Notes: a model not told the origin generated them from the sequence alone. Counted from the stretch's first letter, positions 1 to 10,024 are shown. The stretch is DNA of 64,000 nt from Rhizobium album (GCF_003122325.1 NZ_QFBC01000001.1:744001-808000); one strand, 5' to 3'. Translations and numbers: made by a program.

Positions 1-1558
1 CAACGATCTCTTCCGCAGCAGGCGTCTGGGCCGCAACGGTGATGTTGCCGGCTGGACGGTTGAACGGAACCGAGGCACGCACCAGCGGCTTGCCGGATGC
101 ATCCAGCATATCGACGCCGATGGTATGATCGCCGACGGCAAGCTCCATGACGCCTTCGACCACGAAATGGCCCTCGGGTTCGGTCACGGATCTGCCGATC
201 AGCTTCTCGTCGGCATAAGCGGCAACGGTCGCACCCGATCTGGCGGTGCCGGCGACAAAGATCTTGTTGCCCTCGATCTCGACGGCGGTGACCTTGATCT
301 GCGGTTGCTGCTGCGGCTTGGTGGTGATGGCTGCCTGTTCTCCCGACGTCCCGGAGGTCTTGGACGCCGTATCGTCGACAGCGATGGCCGGTGCGGACGA
401 GGACAGGTCGTTGGAGCCGGCGGGCAGGTCAGGCAGGCCGACGGCGGTTTCCTGGCTGTCCTGCTGCTGGTTATCCTGGGTCTGCTGCTGCGCCGGCTTC
501 GCGTCGGTGTTCGCTTCGGTCGGGGCGGTGATGATGCGGCTGGCCTTGCCGGGCGTGGTGATCATCGCCAGCAACTCGCCGCTCTCGGTCTTAGGTATGG
601 AGACAGTGGCGACTTCTTCGGAAACGGTGGTCTTGCCGTCTTTGTCGGTGGCCTTCAGCGTCAGCTGGTGGTCGCCGGCCGGCAGCGGGTCGTCGAGAAC
701 TGCAGCGAAGTCGCCGGTGGAATCGACGCTGAGCGAACTGATCACTGTCTCGCCGTTGAGGATGTCGAGCTTGGTATTGGGCTCCGCCTTGCCGGCAATG
801 ACGGTCGATCCGTCCGGCTCGACGCGCAGCACGTCGAAGGCGGGAACCGTCTCGTCGGAAGCGGTCTGTCCCGACGCCTGCTTTGAGCCTTGATCGGAGG
901 TCTGCCCGGAGTCCTGGCCGGAGACTTGCGATGCATCCGAAGCCGCGTCGTTGGACGTGCCGGTGCCGGCAGCAGGCTTGTCTTCCGTCAGTGGCAGGGA
1001 GGCGTCGCGCGTCGTTTTCTCGGCCGTTTCGACCGGCTTGCCCGTCAGGAAGCCTTCAAGCTGGTTCAGCGCCTCGAGTGCGGCGGCGGGCTCGACCGGC
1101 AGCGCCTGCAGGATGGCGAGGGCCTTGGCGGCGCCGTCGCGGAATTTCGCCAGCGAGGCGGTGACCGTCGCGTCGAGGCCGGCCGGCAGTTCGAACTCCG
1201 CAATGGCGCGGATCGTTGTCTCCGCCTTCGCCTTGGCGCCGGCGAGTGCCTGCGCTTCCGGCGCCTTGCCGCCGATGAACAGGGCCTTGAGGTCCGCCGT
1301 CGCGGCGATGGCATCCGCCGAAAGGCGGCCCATCTTCTGGGTGACGGTTGCGACATCCTCGACTGCCGGGGTCTGTTTTTCGGGCTCCGTCTTGGTATCC
1401 TGGGCGGTGTTGCCCGCGGTCTCGCTGACGATCTGGCTTGCCTTGTCGCCCGCCGGCTGCTTGTCGCCGGTCACCCGCGGAAGCACGAAAAAGACCATCA
1501 ATGCGGCGGCCGCCACAAGGACCAACAGTGCCAGCAAACCGGCCCGGTTATTCTTCAT
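1..1558 (-). CDS. LysM/Ig-like domain envelope protein, C-terminus outside the window
   Basis: The frame is open from an ATG at 1558 to the window edge (519 codons), so the gene is partial at its 3' end. Residues 7-28 form one hydrophobic segment after a short basic start, which suggests a membrane anchor or uncleaved signal. The rest is Ala/Glu/Gln/Ser/Thr rich with two Ig-like modules (about residues 240-318 and 423-501, each with a pattern like GKAEPNTKLDILNGE). Rhizobial proteins of this build end in a LysM peptidoglycan-binding domain, which would lie beyond base 1. That domain is inferred from family and from the divergent LOG-gene neighbour, and is not seen. Likely role: cell-wall associated structural protein. 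Confidence 0.75.
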   Translation of the reverse strand, partial: MKNNRAGLLALLVLVAAAALMVFFVLPRVTGDKQPAGDKASQIVSETAGNTAQDTKTEPEKQTPAVEDVATVTQKMGRLSADAIAATADLKALFIGGKAPEAQALAGAKAKAETTIRAIAEFELPAGLDATVTASLAKFRDGAAKALAILQALPVEPAAALEALNQLEGFLTGKPVETAEKTTRDASLPLTEDKPAAGTGTSNDAASDASQVSGQDSGQTSDQGSKQASGQTASDETVPAFDVLRVEPDGSTVIAGKAEPNTKLDILNGETVISSLSVDSTGDFAAVLDDPLPAGDHQLTLKATDKDGKTTVSEEVATVSIPKTESGELLAMITTPGKASRIITAPTEANTDAKPAQQQTQDNQQQDSQETAVGLPDLPAGSNDLSSSAPAIAVDDTASKTSGTSGEQAAITTKPQQQPQIKVTAVEIEGNKIFVAGTARSGATVAAYADEKLIGRSVTEPEGHFVVEGVMELAVGDHTIGVDMLDASGKPLVRASVPFNRPAGNITVAAQTPAAEEIV

Positions 1559-1893
1559 CTCGATTCTCCAAGCGGATCGCCCGCCATATTCCCCACTGCA
1601 TGTCCTCAAGCTTTGAAACGTCTCTGCAGGGCCGGTCCTTGCGGACCCGCCGCGCCTTGCATCCGTGGCGCCTGGCAACAGCCGGCTCCGGTCAGGTCGA
1701 GGACCTTGCCGAACCGGCATCCCCGCAGCATGGACGCGTTGACGCGCACTGGAAAAACTTGAGGAAACCCTACTGAAACTGCTAACGATTCCTGCTGCTT
1801 TGCACAAGCATTCTCCGCCGCCGGCACAGGTTAAGCGCCGATTTTTCCGTCAATTTTCTTGACGCAGCAGGTGCAGCATAGTTCTCTGCACCC
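1559..1893. other. Intergenic region between divergent LysM gene and LOG gene
   Basis: These 335 bases hold the promoters of both divergent genes. Short open frames exist on both strands but none has a ribosome binding site or recognisable protein. I see no RNA gene. The only clear structure is the inverted repeat next to the LOG start codon, listed separately. Confidence 0.6.
1870..1892 (+). promoter_or_regulatory. 7-bp inverted repeat abutting the LOG-gene start codon
   Basis: GGTGCAG (1870-1876) and CTGCACC (1886-1892) are perfect inverted copies separated by nine bases. The right arm ends one base before the ATG at 1894, and no Shine-Dalgarno sequence is visible. It could be an operator or an mRNA hairpin that controls initiation. 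Inference from sequence only. Confidence 0.4.
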
Positions 1894-2514
1894 ATGACTG
1901 ATCAAACTGTTCCGATTCGATCCATCTGCGTCTACTGCGGCTCCCGGCCGGGGCGCGACCCTTCCCATATCGAGGCAGGCCGTGCGCTCGGCAAGTCGAT
2001 TGCCGAAAACGGGCTCTCGCTCGTCTATGGTGGCGGCACCAAGGGCATCATGGGCGCCGTTGCCAGCGGCGTCATGTCCCACGGCGGCAAGGTAACCGGC
2101 ATCATACCGGAATTTCTTGTCGATATGGAGGCAACCCGCCATTCTCTCGGAGAACTCGACGAATTGATCGTCACGCCCGACATGCACGAGCGCAAGCATC
2201 GGATGTTCGAGCGCGCCGACGCCTTCGTCGCCTTGCCGGGCGGCATCGGCACGCTGGAAGAGATCGTCGAGATCATGACCTGGGCGCAGCTCGGTCGGCA
2301 TCGCAAGCCGATGGTCTTCGCCAATATCAACGGTTTCTGGAACCCGATGATGGACCTTCTGCTTCACATGACCGAGCAGGGTTTCGTGCACACGTCGCAC
2401 CTGGTGCAGCCGATGCTGATCGACCGCGTCGAGGACATCGTCCCCGCCATTCGCAAGCACTCGGTCGAAGGCGTCAGCCGCGAGGGCGAAAAGGCCGTTA
2501 TCGACAAGCTGTGA
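1894..2514 (+). CDS. LOG family protein (TIGR00730), cytokinin riboside 5'-monophosphate phosphoribohydrolase-like
   Basis: A 206-residue Rossmann-fold protein with the LOG signature PGGIGTLEE at residues 115-123 and the partner motif MHERK at 98-102. Family members cleave the N-glycosidic bond of nucleoside 5'-monophosphates. Plant and some bacterial members release free cytokinin from its ribotide, while others act on AMP or pyrimidine nucleotides. Length is typical and no signal peptide is present, so it is cytoplasmic. The gene stands alone rightward, converging on the rarD-like gene with only ten bases between stops. No SD is visible. Cytokinin production is a family possibility and is not shown here. 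Confidence 0.9.
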   Translation: MTDQTVPIRSICVYCGSRPGRDPSHIEAGRALGKSIAENGLSLVYGGGTKGIMGAVASGVMSHGGKVTGIIPEFLVDMEATRHSLGELDELIVTPDMHERKHRMFERADAFVALPGGIGTLEEIVEIMTWAQLGRHRKPMVFANINGFWNPMMDLLLHMTEQGFVHTSHLVQPMLIDRVEDIVPAIRKHSVEGVSREGEKAVIDKL

Positions 2515-2524
2515 TCGGGAGCCG

Positions 2525-3439
2525 TTACGCCCCGTCGCGGCGGCTGCTCCTTATCATCGACCAGGTGTAGACCACCAGTGCCAGCCAGATCAGCGGGAAG
2601 GCGATCATCTTTTCCGGGCCGAAAGGCTCTCCGAAGACGAAGACGGCGATGATGAAGATCATCGACGGGGCGATGTATTGCATGATGCCGATGGTGGAGA
2701 GCTTCAGCAGCTTGGCGCCGTTGGCATAGATGATCAGCGGCCCTGCGGTGACGATGCCGGCGCCGATGAGAAGGGTCGTGTCGCTGGCGTTGCCGGCAAA
2801 GAAATGGCTCTGTCCCGTCACCTGGAGATAGATGATGTAGCCGAGCGCCGGCAGGCCGAGGATCAGCACTTCCAGGAAAAAGCCCTGGTTGGGGCCGATC
2901 GGCAGGGTCTTGCGGAAGAAGGCGTAGAACGCCCAGCTGACGCTCAGTGCCAGCGCCACCCAGGGCAGCGTGCCGGCTTCGACAGTGAGCACCAGGACGC
3001 CACAAGCGGCAAGCCCGATCGCCACCATCTGCGCCGGCTTCAGCTTTTCGCCGAGCAGAACGGCGCCCATCAGCACGCTGAGCAGCGGGTTGATGAAATA
3101 GCCGAGCGCCGTGTCGAGGGCGCGGCCGGAGCCGATCGCCCAGACATAGAGACCCCAGTTGACGGTGATCAGCGCTGCCGTCAGTGCTGCCATTGCCAGG
3201 ATGCGCGGTGTACGAAGTGCAGCCCTGACATCGGCGGTACGGCCGACGGCGACCAGGACCGCCCCGGCGACCGGCAACGACCAGATGATGCGGTGAGCGA
3301 TCACTTCCGCCGGCGAGATATGCGCCACGGCCTTCATGTAGAAGGGCAGGAAGCCCCAGAGAAGATAGGCCGCAAGCGCAAAGGCGAAACCGCGCGCGCT
3401 GTCTTCGTTCTTGCGTTCCGGCACCGCTTCGACTGCCAT
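2525..3439 (-). CDS. rarD: RarD-like EamA/DMT family transporter
   Basis: The 304-residue protein has about ten hydrophobic segments forming two EamA repeats. It begins AYLLWGFLPFYMKAVAHIS (residues 19-37) and contains HRIIWSLPVAG near residues 48-58, both typical of RarD (E. coli chloramphenicol-sensitive protein homologue). It is an inner-membrane exporter or permease of unproven substrate. It ends ten bases from the convergent LOG gene. A long imperfect palindrome lies between its start and the end of cimA. Family call is firm; substrate unknown. Confidence 0.88.
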   Translation of the reverse strand: MAVEAVPERKNEDSARGFAFALAAYLLWGFLPFYMKAVAHISPAEVIAHRIIWSLPVAGAVLVAVGRTADVRAALRTPRILAMAALTAALITVNWGLYVWAIGSGRALDTALGYFINPLLSVLMGAVLLGEKLKPAQMVAIGLAACGVLVLTVEAGTLPWVALALSVSWAFYAFFRKTLPIGPNQGFFLEVLILGLPALGYIIYLQVTGQSHFFAGNASDTTLLIGAGIVTAGPLIIYANGAKLLKLSTIGIMQYIAPSMIFIIAVFVFGEPFGPEKMIAFPLIWLALVVYTWSMIRSSRRDGA

Positions 3440-3463
3440 GGTGTACCCGCCCGATTTTTTGTT

Positions 3464-3534
3464 TATGCCGGGCCTTAACGCAACGGGCGCGAATACACCA
3501 ATTCATTTCCGTGAAGAATGGTAAGGCCGGCATA
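3464..3534. repeat. Long inverted repeat (13-bp arms) between cimA and rarD
   Basis: The left arm TATGCCGGGCCTTA (3464-3477) matches the reverse complement of TAAGGCCGGCATA (3522-3534) except for one extra G. The arms enclose 44 bases. No T-run follows either arm, so a simple terminator is unlikely, and no target duplication is evident. It may be a small palindromic intergenic element or a long hairpin in the 3' UTR of cimA. Confidence 0.5.
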
Positions 3535-3542
3535 CCTCTCGC

Positions 3543-5165
3543 CTATTCGGCGGCGATCTTGCCGGCCAGCGCGCGGTTCTTCATCAGCTTGTAGATGACG
3601 GAATCCATCAGCGCCTGGAAAGAGGCGTCGATGATGTTTTCCGACACGCCCACCGTCCACCAGCGCACGCCGTCGCTGTCGATCGATTCGATCAGCACGC
3701 GGGTGATGGCTTCCGTGCCGCCGTTGAGGATACGCACCTTGAAGTCGGCGAGCAGCAGGTCGTCGATTTCGTGCTGGTATTTGCCGAAATCCTTGCGCAG
3801 CGCCCGGTCGAGCGCGTTGACGGGACCGTCGCCCTCGGCGACCGACATCAGCGTCTGGCCGTCGATGACCAGCTTGACCACCGCTTCCGAGACGATTTTC
3901 ACCCGGCCGTGGGAATCGAAGCGGCGCTCGACCATCACCCGGAAGCCGTCGATGGCGAAGAATTCCGGAATGGTGCCGAGCGTGCGGCGGGCGAGCAGTT
4001 CGAAGCTCGCATCCGCACCTTCGTAGGCGTAACCCGAGGCTTCCCGTTCCTTGACGATGGTGATCAGCTTGTCGAGGCGCGGGTCGTCCTTGCCGACCTC
4101 GATGCCGCGGCGCTTCAACGCGTTGATGAAGTTCGACTTGCCACCCTGGTCGGAGACCATCACCTTGCGGAAATTGCCGACGCTTTCCGGCGGCACATGT
4201 TCGTAGGTGCGCGGGTCCTTCAGCAGCGCCGAGGCGTGGATGCCGGCCTTCGTGGCGAAGGCGGAGGCGCCGACATAGGGCATCTGGTGGTCCGGCGAGC
4301 GGTTGAGAAGCTCGTCGAAGGCATGTGAGATGCGGGTGAGTTCGACCAGCCGTTCGGCGTCGATCGTCGTGTCGAAACGGCTCTTGTAAGTTTCCTTCAG
4401 CGCCAGCGTCGGGATGATCGTCACCAGGTTGGCGTTGCCGCAGCGTTCGCCGATGCCGTTCAGCGTGCCCTGGATCTGGCGTACGCCGGCTTCGACGGCC
4501 GCCAGCGAATTGGCGACGGCCTGGCCGGTATCGTTATGGGCATGGATCCCCAGACAGTGCCCCGGAACGCCGGCGGCAATCACGGCGGCGACGATCTCGC
4601 GCACTTCCGCCGGCTGCGTGCCGCCATTGGTATCGCAGAGCACCACCCAGCGCGCGCCGGCCTCATAAGCGGTCCGGGCGCAGGAAAGGGCGTAGTCGGG
4701 GTTGGCCTTGTAACCGTCGAAGAAATGCTCGCAATCGACCATCGCCTCCTTGCCGACGCCGATGGCCGCGATGACGCTGTCGCGGATGCTCTCGAGGTTT
4801 TCATCGTTCGAACAGCCGAGCGCCACCTTGACGTGGTAGTCCCAGCTCTTGGCGACAAAACAGATGGCGTCGCTTTCGGCCTGCAGCAGCGCCGCCAGCC
4901 CCGGATCGTTGGAGGCGGAAACGCCGGCGCGCTTGGTCATGCCGAAGGCGACGAAGGCGGCCTTTTCCGTCCGTTTGCGGGTGAAGAAGGCGGTGTCCGT
5001 GGGATTGGCGCCCGGATAACCGCCCTCGACATAATCGATGCCGAAATCGTCGAGCATGGCGGCAATGGCAATCTTGTCCTCGGTCGAAAAGTCGATGCCG
5101 GGCGTTTGCTGCCCATCCCGGAGCGTCGTATCGAAGAGGTAGATTTTTTCGCGTGTCATTGCCAT
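3543..5165 (-). CDS. cimA: Citramalate synthase
   Basis: A 540-residue member of the LeuA/CimA family with the DTTLRDGQQTPG acyltransferase motif at residues 12-23, the metal site GIHAHNDTGQ, and a C-terminal LeuA-type regulatory domain ending GKIAAE. It matches the TIGR00977 type, which condenses pyruvate and acetyl-CoA to (R)-citramalate for the threonine-independent isoleucine route. The frame runs on upstream into antisense sequence of pip, so the start is set at MAMTREK; a second ATG two codons later is also possible. Isopropylmalate/homocitrate-type substrates cannot be excluded by eye. Confidence 0.88.
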   Translation of the reverse strand: MAMTREKIYLFDTTLRDGQQTPGIDFSTEDKIAIAAMLDDFGIDYVEGGYPGANPTDTAFFTRKRTEKAAFVAFGMTKRAGVSASNDPGLAALLQAESDAICFVAKSWDYHVKVALGCSNDENLESIRDSVIAAIGVGKEAMVDCEHFFDGYKANPDYALSCARTAYEAGARWVVLCDTNGGTQPAEVREIVAAVIAAGVPGHCLGIHAHNDTGQAVANSLAAVEAGVRQIQGTLNGIGERCGNANLVTIIPTLALKETYKSRFDTTIDAERLVELTRISHAFDELLNRSPDHQMPYVGASAFATKAGIHASALLKDPRTYEHVPPESVGNFRKVMVSDQGGKSNFINALKRRGIEVGKDDPRLDKLITIVKEREASGYAYEGADASFELLARRTLGTIPEFFAIDGFRVMVERRFDSHGRVKIVSEAVVKLVIDGQTLMSVAEGDGPVNALDRALRKDFGKYQHEIDDLLLADFKVRILNGGTEAITRVLIESIDSDGVRWWTVGVSENIIDASFQALMDSVIYKLMKNRALAGKIAAE

Positions 5166-5226
5166 GTCCGTCGTTCCCTCCCGAGGAACTGATGTCTTGT
5201 TTGATGCGGGTGCGGTTTGCCCTTCA

Positions 5227-5282
5227 CCCTGATCCGCTCCCTGCTTGCGGGGAGAGGTAAAAGCCGGCTGGCGGATGAGGGG
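5227..5282. repeat. Palindromic intergenic repeat of rhizobial type
   Basis: Outer arms CCCTGATCCGC (5227-5237) and GCGGATGAGGGG (5271-5282) pair with one mismatch. An inner pair, CTCCC (5237-5241) and GGGAG (5250-5254), forms a second stem. The CCCTCATCCG...GGGGAGA vocabulary resembles the many-copy mosaic palindromes of rhizobial intergenic regions. It lies between pip and cimA, both leftward. Confidence 0.55.
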
Positions 5283-5290
5283 AAGCGCCC

Positions 5291-6722
<1,432 letters not shown>

Positions 6723-6726
<4 letters not shown>

Positions 6727-7199
6727 GATTTTTTCTCCGCTGGCCAGGTAGTGGTGTCGTGATCGGGATGTTGGTAGGACACGATGTCGAGGATGAACGG
6801 GGCTTCCTCGACATCCTCCTCCGTCAAGCGTCCCGGCAATGCATGCAGCCGATCGACGAAGCCGATCTTGCCCTCGACGCCGAACTGCACGGTCGGCGGC
6901 AGCGCCGCCGGATCGTCGAAGGCGCCCGCCGCGATCGCCACGCCGTCCGGCGCCTCATAGGTCAGCGGCGTGCCGCAATCGCTGCAGAATCCACGATGGG
7001 CGAAATTCGAGGACTGGAATTTCTTCACCGTCCCGCGCGTCCAGCTGAGACCGGCACCACGCGTGGAGACCAGCGGCGCATAATAGGCACCAAAAGCCTT
7101 TTGGCACATGCGGCAATGACAGATCGAGCTGTCCCGAAGTTCGCCCTCGACCCGGAAGCGGATCGCGCCGCACTGACAGCCGCCGGTGTAGATGGTCAT
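6723..7199 (-). CDS. GFA/CENP-V family protein, tandem paralogue
   Basis: A 158-residue paralogue of the downstream gene with the same cysteine layout: C8/C10, C27/C29/C32 and the later CSDCGTP pair. An upstream ATG at 7223 would add eight residues. I chose 7199 because an AGGAGA ribosome binding site lies seven bases before it and because it gives exactly the paralogue's length. First gene of the GFA-GFA-pip transcript. The upstream boundary abuts the vapC remnant, whose stop overlaps this start. Confidence 0.9.
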
Positions 7200-7264
7200 G
7201 GTGCTGTCTCCTGTGGCCGGCACGAAGCGCAGGTCGCATTCAAGATGATGTTCTTATCGAGCAT
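7196..7264 (-). pseudogene. Probable vapC toxin remnant (first ~13 codons recognisable)
   Basis: Fifteen bases after the vapB stop an ATG opens a 22-codon frame, MLDKNIILNATCASCRPQET... VapC toxins commonly begin MLDTNIISNAT, where the Asp is a PIN-domain catalytic residue. The match covers about eleven residues and then disappears at the GFA promoter and start. The arrangement (toxin directly after antitoxin) is right. I read it as a toxin gene deleted for all but its start. The match is short, so chance remains possible. Confidence 0.5.
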
Positions 7265-7278
7265 GTCGGTTAGATCGC

Positions 7279-7518
7279 TCACAGGTCGAATTCTCGCGGC
7301 AGGGGGTCTTTTTCGTCTATATCTGGAAACTCTTCATCCCAAGGTTCGATCGTCATCAGCCATTCCAAGAGATTGCTCGCCTTGGTCGGCTGGATCACCA
7401 GCCGGTCGCTTTCCTTGCTCATGATCGCGTCCTCTCCAGGCAGTTCGAATTCCACGGGGATTAGAACGACATGGTGCTGGCCGTGGCGAAACAGCTTGAC
7501 GTGACGTTCTGCTCCCAT
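7279..7518 (-). CDS. VapB/MazE-type (AbrB-like) antitoxin, apparently without toxin
   Basis: A 79-residue protein. The N-terminal part (HVKLFRHGQHHVVLIPVEF) is an AbrB/SpoVT swapped-hairpin DNA-binding module. The C-terminal tail WDEEFPDIDEKDPLPREFDL is the acidic toxin-binding segment common in VapB antitoxins. A strong AGGAGG site lies seven bases before the ATG. Antitoxins of this class bind their own promoter and neutralise a VapC PIN RNase. No intact toxin gene is adjacent on either side, only the 22-codon stump downstream. It might still act as a regulator or counteract a VapC elsewhere. Confidence 0.78.
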   Translation of the reverse strand: MGAERHVKLFRHGQHHVVLIPVEFELPGEDAIMSKESDRLVIQPTKASNLLEWLMTIEPWDEEFPDIDEKDPLPREFDL

Positions 7519-7574
7519 CGTGTCCTCCTCTGGCCCGCTTCAACCATAGGCCGGTCAAGTTTGTTCGACAACGT

Positions 7575-8960
7575 CTACCGCTTCACCTCCCAGGTGGTAA
7601 CACGCTCACCGGTTGCCGGGTCCTTGCCGTCCTTGAGCTGGATGCCCTTCTCGGCGAGATCGTTGCGGATCTTGTCGGCTTCGGCAAAATCCCTGGCCTT
7701 CAGCATCTCCAGCCGCATGGCGACGAGCGCGTCGACGGCGGAGGCGACGGCTTCGTCGATTTCCGTCTTTTCGGGCAGGACGCCGAGAAGGGCGGCGCTT
7801 GCGGCGAAGGTGGCAAGCAGCCCGGCGTCGCCATGGGCGCCCTGCGCCAGCGCGTGCAAGGCCTGCACGGCGGCGACAGTGTTGAGGTCATCGCCCAGCG
7901 CTGCCAGCACGGTTTCATCGGGGGTAGCATCGCCGGCTTCGGCGGCCGGCCATTTGGCGAGCAGCCGCTCGGCCTCCTCCAGCCGCTTGACGGAGAAATC
8001 GATCGGCTCGCGATAGTGGGTCATCAGCATGGCAAGCCGCAGCACGTCGCCCGGCCATTTGCGGCCGCCGAAACTTTCGGTGTGCAGCAGGTCGTAGATG
8101 GTGACGAAATTGCCGTCCGACTTCGACATCTTGCGGCCTTCCACCTGCACGAAACCGTTGTGCATCCAGACATTGGCCATCACGGCCGTGCCATGGGCGC
8201 AGCGGGACTGGGCGATCTCGTTTTCGTGGTGCGGGAAGATCAGGTCGAGCCCGCCGCCGTGGATGTCGAAGACCTCGCCGAGGTAGCGGCCGCTCATCGC
8301 CGAGCATTCGATATGCCAGCCGGGACGGCCGCGGCCCCACGGGCTCTCCCAGCCGGGCTCGTTGTCGTCAGACAGCTTCCACAGCACGAAGTCGCCCGGG
8401 CTCTTCTTGTGGGCGTCGACGGCGATGCGGGCGCCGGCCTGCTGTTCGTCGAGCGGCCGTTTGGACAACTGGCCGTAGTCGGCCATCGACTTGGTGTCGA
8501 ACAGCACTTCACCTTCGGCGACATAGGCGTGGCCCTTGCCGATCAGCTTTTCGATGATGTCGATCATCTGGGCAATATTGTCGGTCGCCCGCGGCTCGAC
8601 GCTCGGCTCCAGACAGCCGAGTTCGGCGACATCGTCGTGGAACTGCTTTTCGGTCTTTTTGGTCACGGCGCGAATGGCGTCGTTGAGCGGCAGGTGCGGG
8701 AAGTCGCGCAGCGCCCGGGCGTTGATCTTGTCGTCGACGTCGGTGATGTTGCGGGCATAGGTGACATGGCTTTCGCCGTAAACATGCCGCAGCAGCCGGT
8801 AGAGCACGTCGAAGACGATCACCGGGCGCGCATTGCCGATATGGGCGAAATCGTAGACGGTCGGGCCGCAGACATACATGCGCAGGTTTTGCGGGTCGAT
8901 CGGCTGGAATTCCGCCTTCTCGCGCGTCAGCGTGTTGTAGAACTTGAGCGTCGCGCCCAT
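7575..8960 (-). CDS. cysS: Cysteinyl-tRNA synthetase
   Basis: A class I aminoacyl-tRNA synthetase of 461 residues that charges tRNA-Cys. The zinc and ATP site starts at C31 ([20 protein letters not shown] motif) and continues with WHIECSAMS and HHENEIAQS. The KMSKS loop is present as [11 protein letters not shown]. The C-terminal part holds the DALR-like anticodon region. Full length, cytoplasmic, expressed alone or with upstream material. No T-box is expected in this phylum and none was seen. Confidence 0.97.
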   Translation of the reverse strand: MGATLKFYNTLTREKAEFQPIDPQNLRMYVCGPTVYDFAHIGNARPVIVFDVLYRLLRHVYGESHVTYARNITDVDDKINARALRDFPHLPLNDAIRAVTKKTEKQFHDDVAELGCLEPSVEPRATDNIAQMIDIIEKLIGKGHAYVAEGEVLFDTKSMADYGQLSKRPLDEQQAGARIAVDAHKKSPGDFVLWKLSDDNEPGWESPWGRGRPGWHIECSAMSGRYLGEVFDIHGGGLDLIFPHHENEIAQSRCAHGTAVMANVWMHNGFVQVEGRKMSKSDGNFVTIYDLLHTESFGGRKWPGDVLRLAMLMTHYREPIDFSVKRLEEAERLLAKWPAAEAGDATPDETVLAALGDDLNTVAAVQALHALAQGAHGDAGLLATFAASAALLGVLPEKTEIDEAVASAVDALVAMRLEMLKARDFAEADKIRNDLAEKGIQLKDGKDPATGERVTTWEVKR

Positions 8961-9283
8961 AAAAACCTCCCAAAGGCAAGCGGCCGGCTTGACCGGGTCG
9001 TTTGTCTGCTTCGTGAGCTTTTCAAGGAGACGAAAACGGCCAGGCCAGCGGAAGCGCTAGCGAATAATAATCCAGCAGATGCGAATTGCCGTTTTCATGG
9101 GCGTGGTTATGGCCCGCAGCAGGGATTTGGTCAAGAGGGTGAGACGCGGTCGGGCAAAGCCCGAGCGATCGATCCGGTGGATCGATCGCAGCGTCGAACG
9201 CCCGGAGCGAAAGCGAAGGGCCGGGCGCGGAGGAGAGTGCAGGCTTGATACGGCAGCCTGTGTCTGTGTCAGCCCCTCTTGCG
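8961..9283. other. Intergenic region upstream of cysS with palindromic element
   Basis: These 323 bases separate the SDR gene and cysS, both leftward. An 83-codon rightward frame here is Arg-rich, overlaps the palindromes and lacks a good ribosome site, so I do not call it. The middle holds the three-palindrome element listed separately. The cysS promoter is probably in the first 100 bases, but I could not pick it out. Confidence 0.6.
9151..9227. repeat. Cluster of three perfect palindromes, RIME/REP-like
   Basis: Stems in order: CGGGC/GCCCG (9151-9155 and 9159-9163), GCGATCGATCC/GGATCGATCGC (9165-9175 and 9179-9189, loop GGT), and CGCCCGG/CCGGGCG (9199-9205 and 9221-9227). Adjacent perfect palindromes in a non-coding gap are the hallmark of mosaic intergenic repeats such as the RIME elements described in rhizobia. 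Identity to RIME itself was not tested. Confidence 0.6.
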
Positions 9284-10024
9284 TCACTCCGGCATGCGAT
9301 AATCGACGATCTGCCTGTCGCGGACGATGAACAGCTTGCCGGTCTCGCTCTGCTCCGGGCCGACCAGCGGCAGCAAGGCTCCGGCGACCTCGGAGGGATG
9401 CGGCAGCGTCGTCGGGTCTTCGCCCGGAACGGCCTGCGCCCGCATCGCCGTGCGCGTGGCGCCGGGATCGACGCAGAGGATGCGCAGCGGCGTGCGCTGC
9501 GTTTCGCCGGCCCAGGTGCGGGCCAGCGCTTCGACGGCGGCCTTCGAGGCGGAGTAGGGACCCCAGAACGGCTTGCATTTGTGCGCGGCGCTGGACGACA
9601 GGATCAGCGCCCGGCCGGCATCCGACTTGAGCAGCAGTGGCTCGACGGAGCGGATCAGCCGCCAGGTGGCGTTGACGTTGATCGTCATCACCTTTTCGAA
9701 CACCTTGGCCTCGACATGGCCGATCGGCGAGATGGTGCCGAGAACGCCGGCATTGGCGACGAGGATGTCGAGCTTGCCCCAGCGCTCGAAGATCGAGCCG
9801 CCGAGCTTGTCGATGGCCGCCATGTCGCCGAGGTCGAAAGGAACGAGCGTCGCGGAGCCGCCAACGGCCTTGATCGCGTCATCCAGCTCTTCCAGGCCGC
9901 CGACGGTGCGGGCGCAGGCAACGACATGGGCGCCGGCCTTGGCCAATTCGAGCGCGGTGAAATAACCGATGCCGCGCGAGGCGCCGGTGACCAGGGCGAT
10001 CCGGTCCTTGAGGTTGACAGTCAT
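9284..10024 (-). CDS. SDR family NAD(P)-dependent oxidoreductase
   Basis: A 246-residue classical short-chain dehydrogenase: cofactor motif TGASRGIG (13-20), NAG (91-93), a serine cluster at 143-145, and the catalytic pair Tyr157/Lys161 (YSASK). The frame is open far upstream into purF antisense. The start at MTVNLKDR is chosen because GGGAGGAACG precedes it. It follows purF on the same strand after about 70 bases and may share its transcript, but no function can be assigned beyond the fold. Substrate unknown. Confidence 0.9.
   Translation of the reverse strand: MTVNLKDRIALVTGASRGIGYFTALELAKAGAHVVACARTVGGLEELDDAIKAVGGSATLVPFDLGDMAAIDKLGGSIFERWGKLDILVANAGVLGTISPIGHVEAKVFEKVMTINVNATWRLIRSVEPLLLKSDAGRALILSSSAAHKCKPFWGPYSASKAAVEALARTWAGETQRTPLRILCVDPGATRTAMRAQAVPGEDPTTLPHPSEVAGALLPLVGPEQSETGKLFIVRDRQIVDYRMPE

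Noticed and set aside
1606-1827. 73-codon leftward frame between LysM and LOG genes
   Set aside because: No ribosome site, no recognisable features and no neighbour support.
8961-9060. T-box or other tRNA-dependent leader before cysS
   Set aside because: No specifier or antiterminator features were seen, and T-boxes are not expected in alphaproteobacteria.
9079-9330. 83-codon rightward frame in the cysS upstream gap
   Set aside because: Very Arg-rich, overlaps the palindrome cluster and the SDR gene end, no ribosome site. Treated as non-coding.
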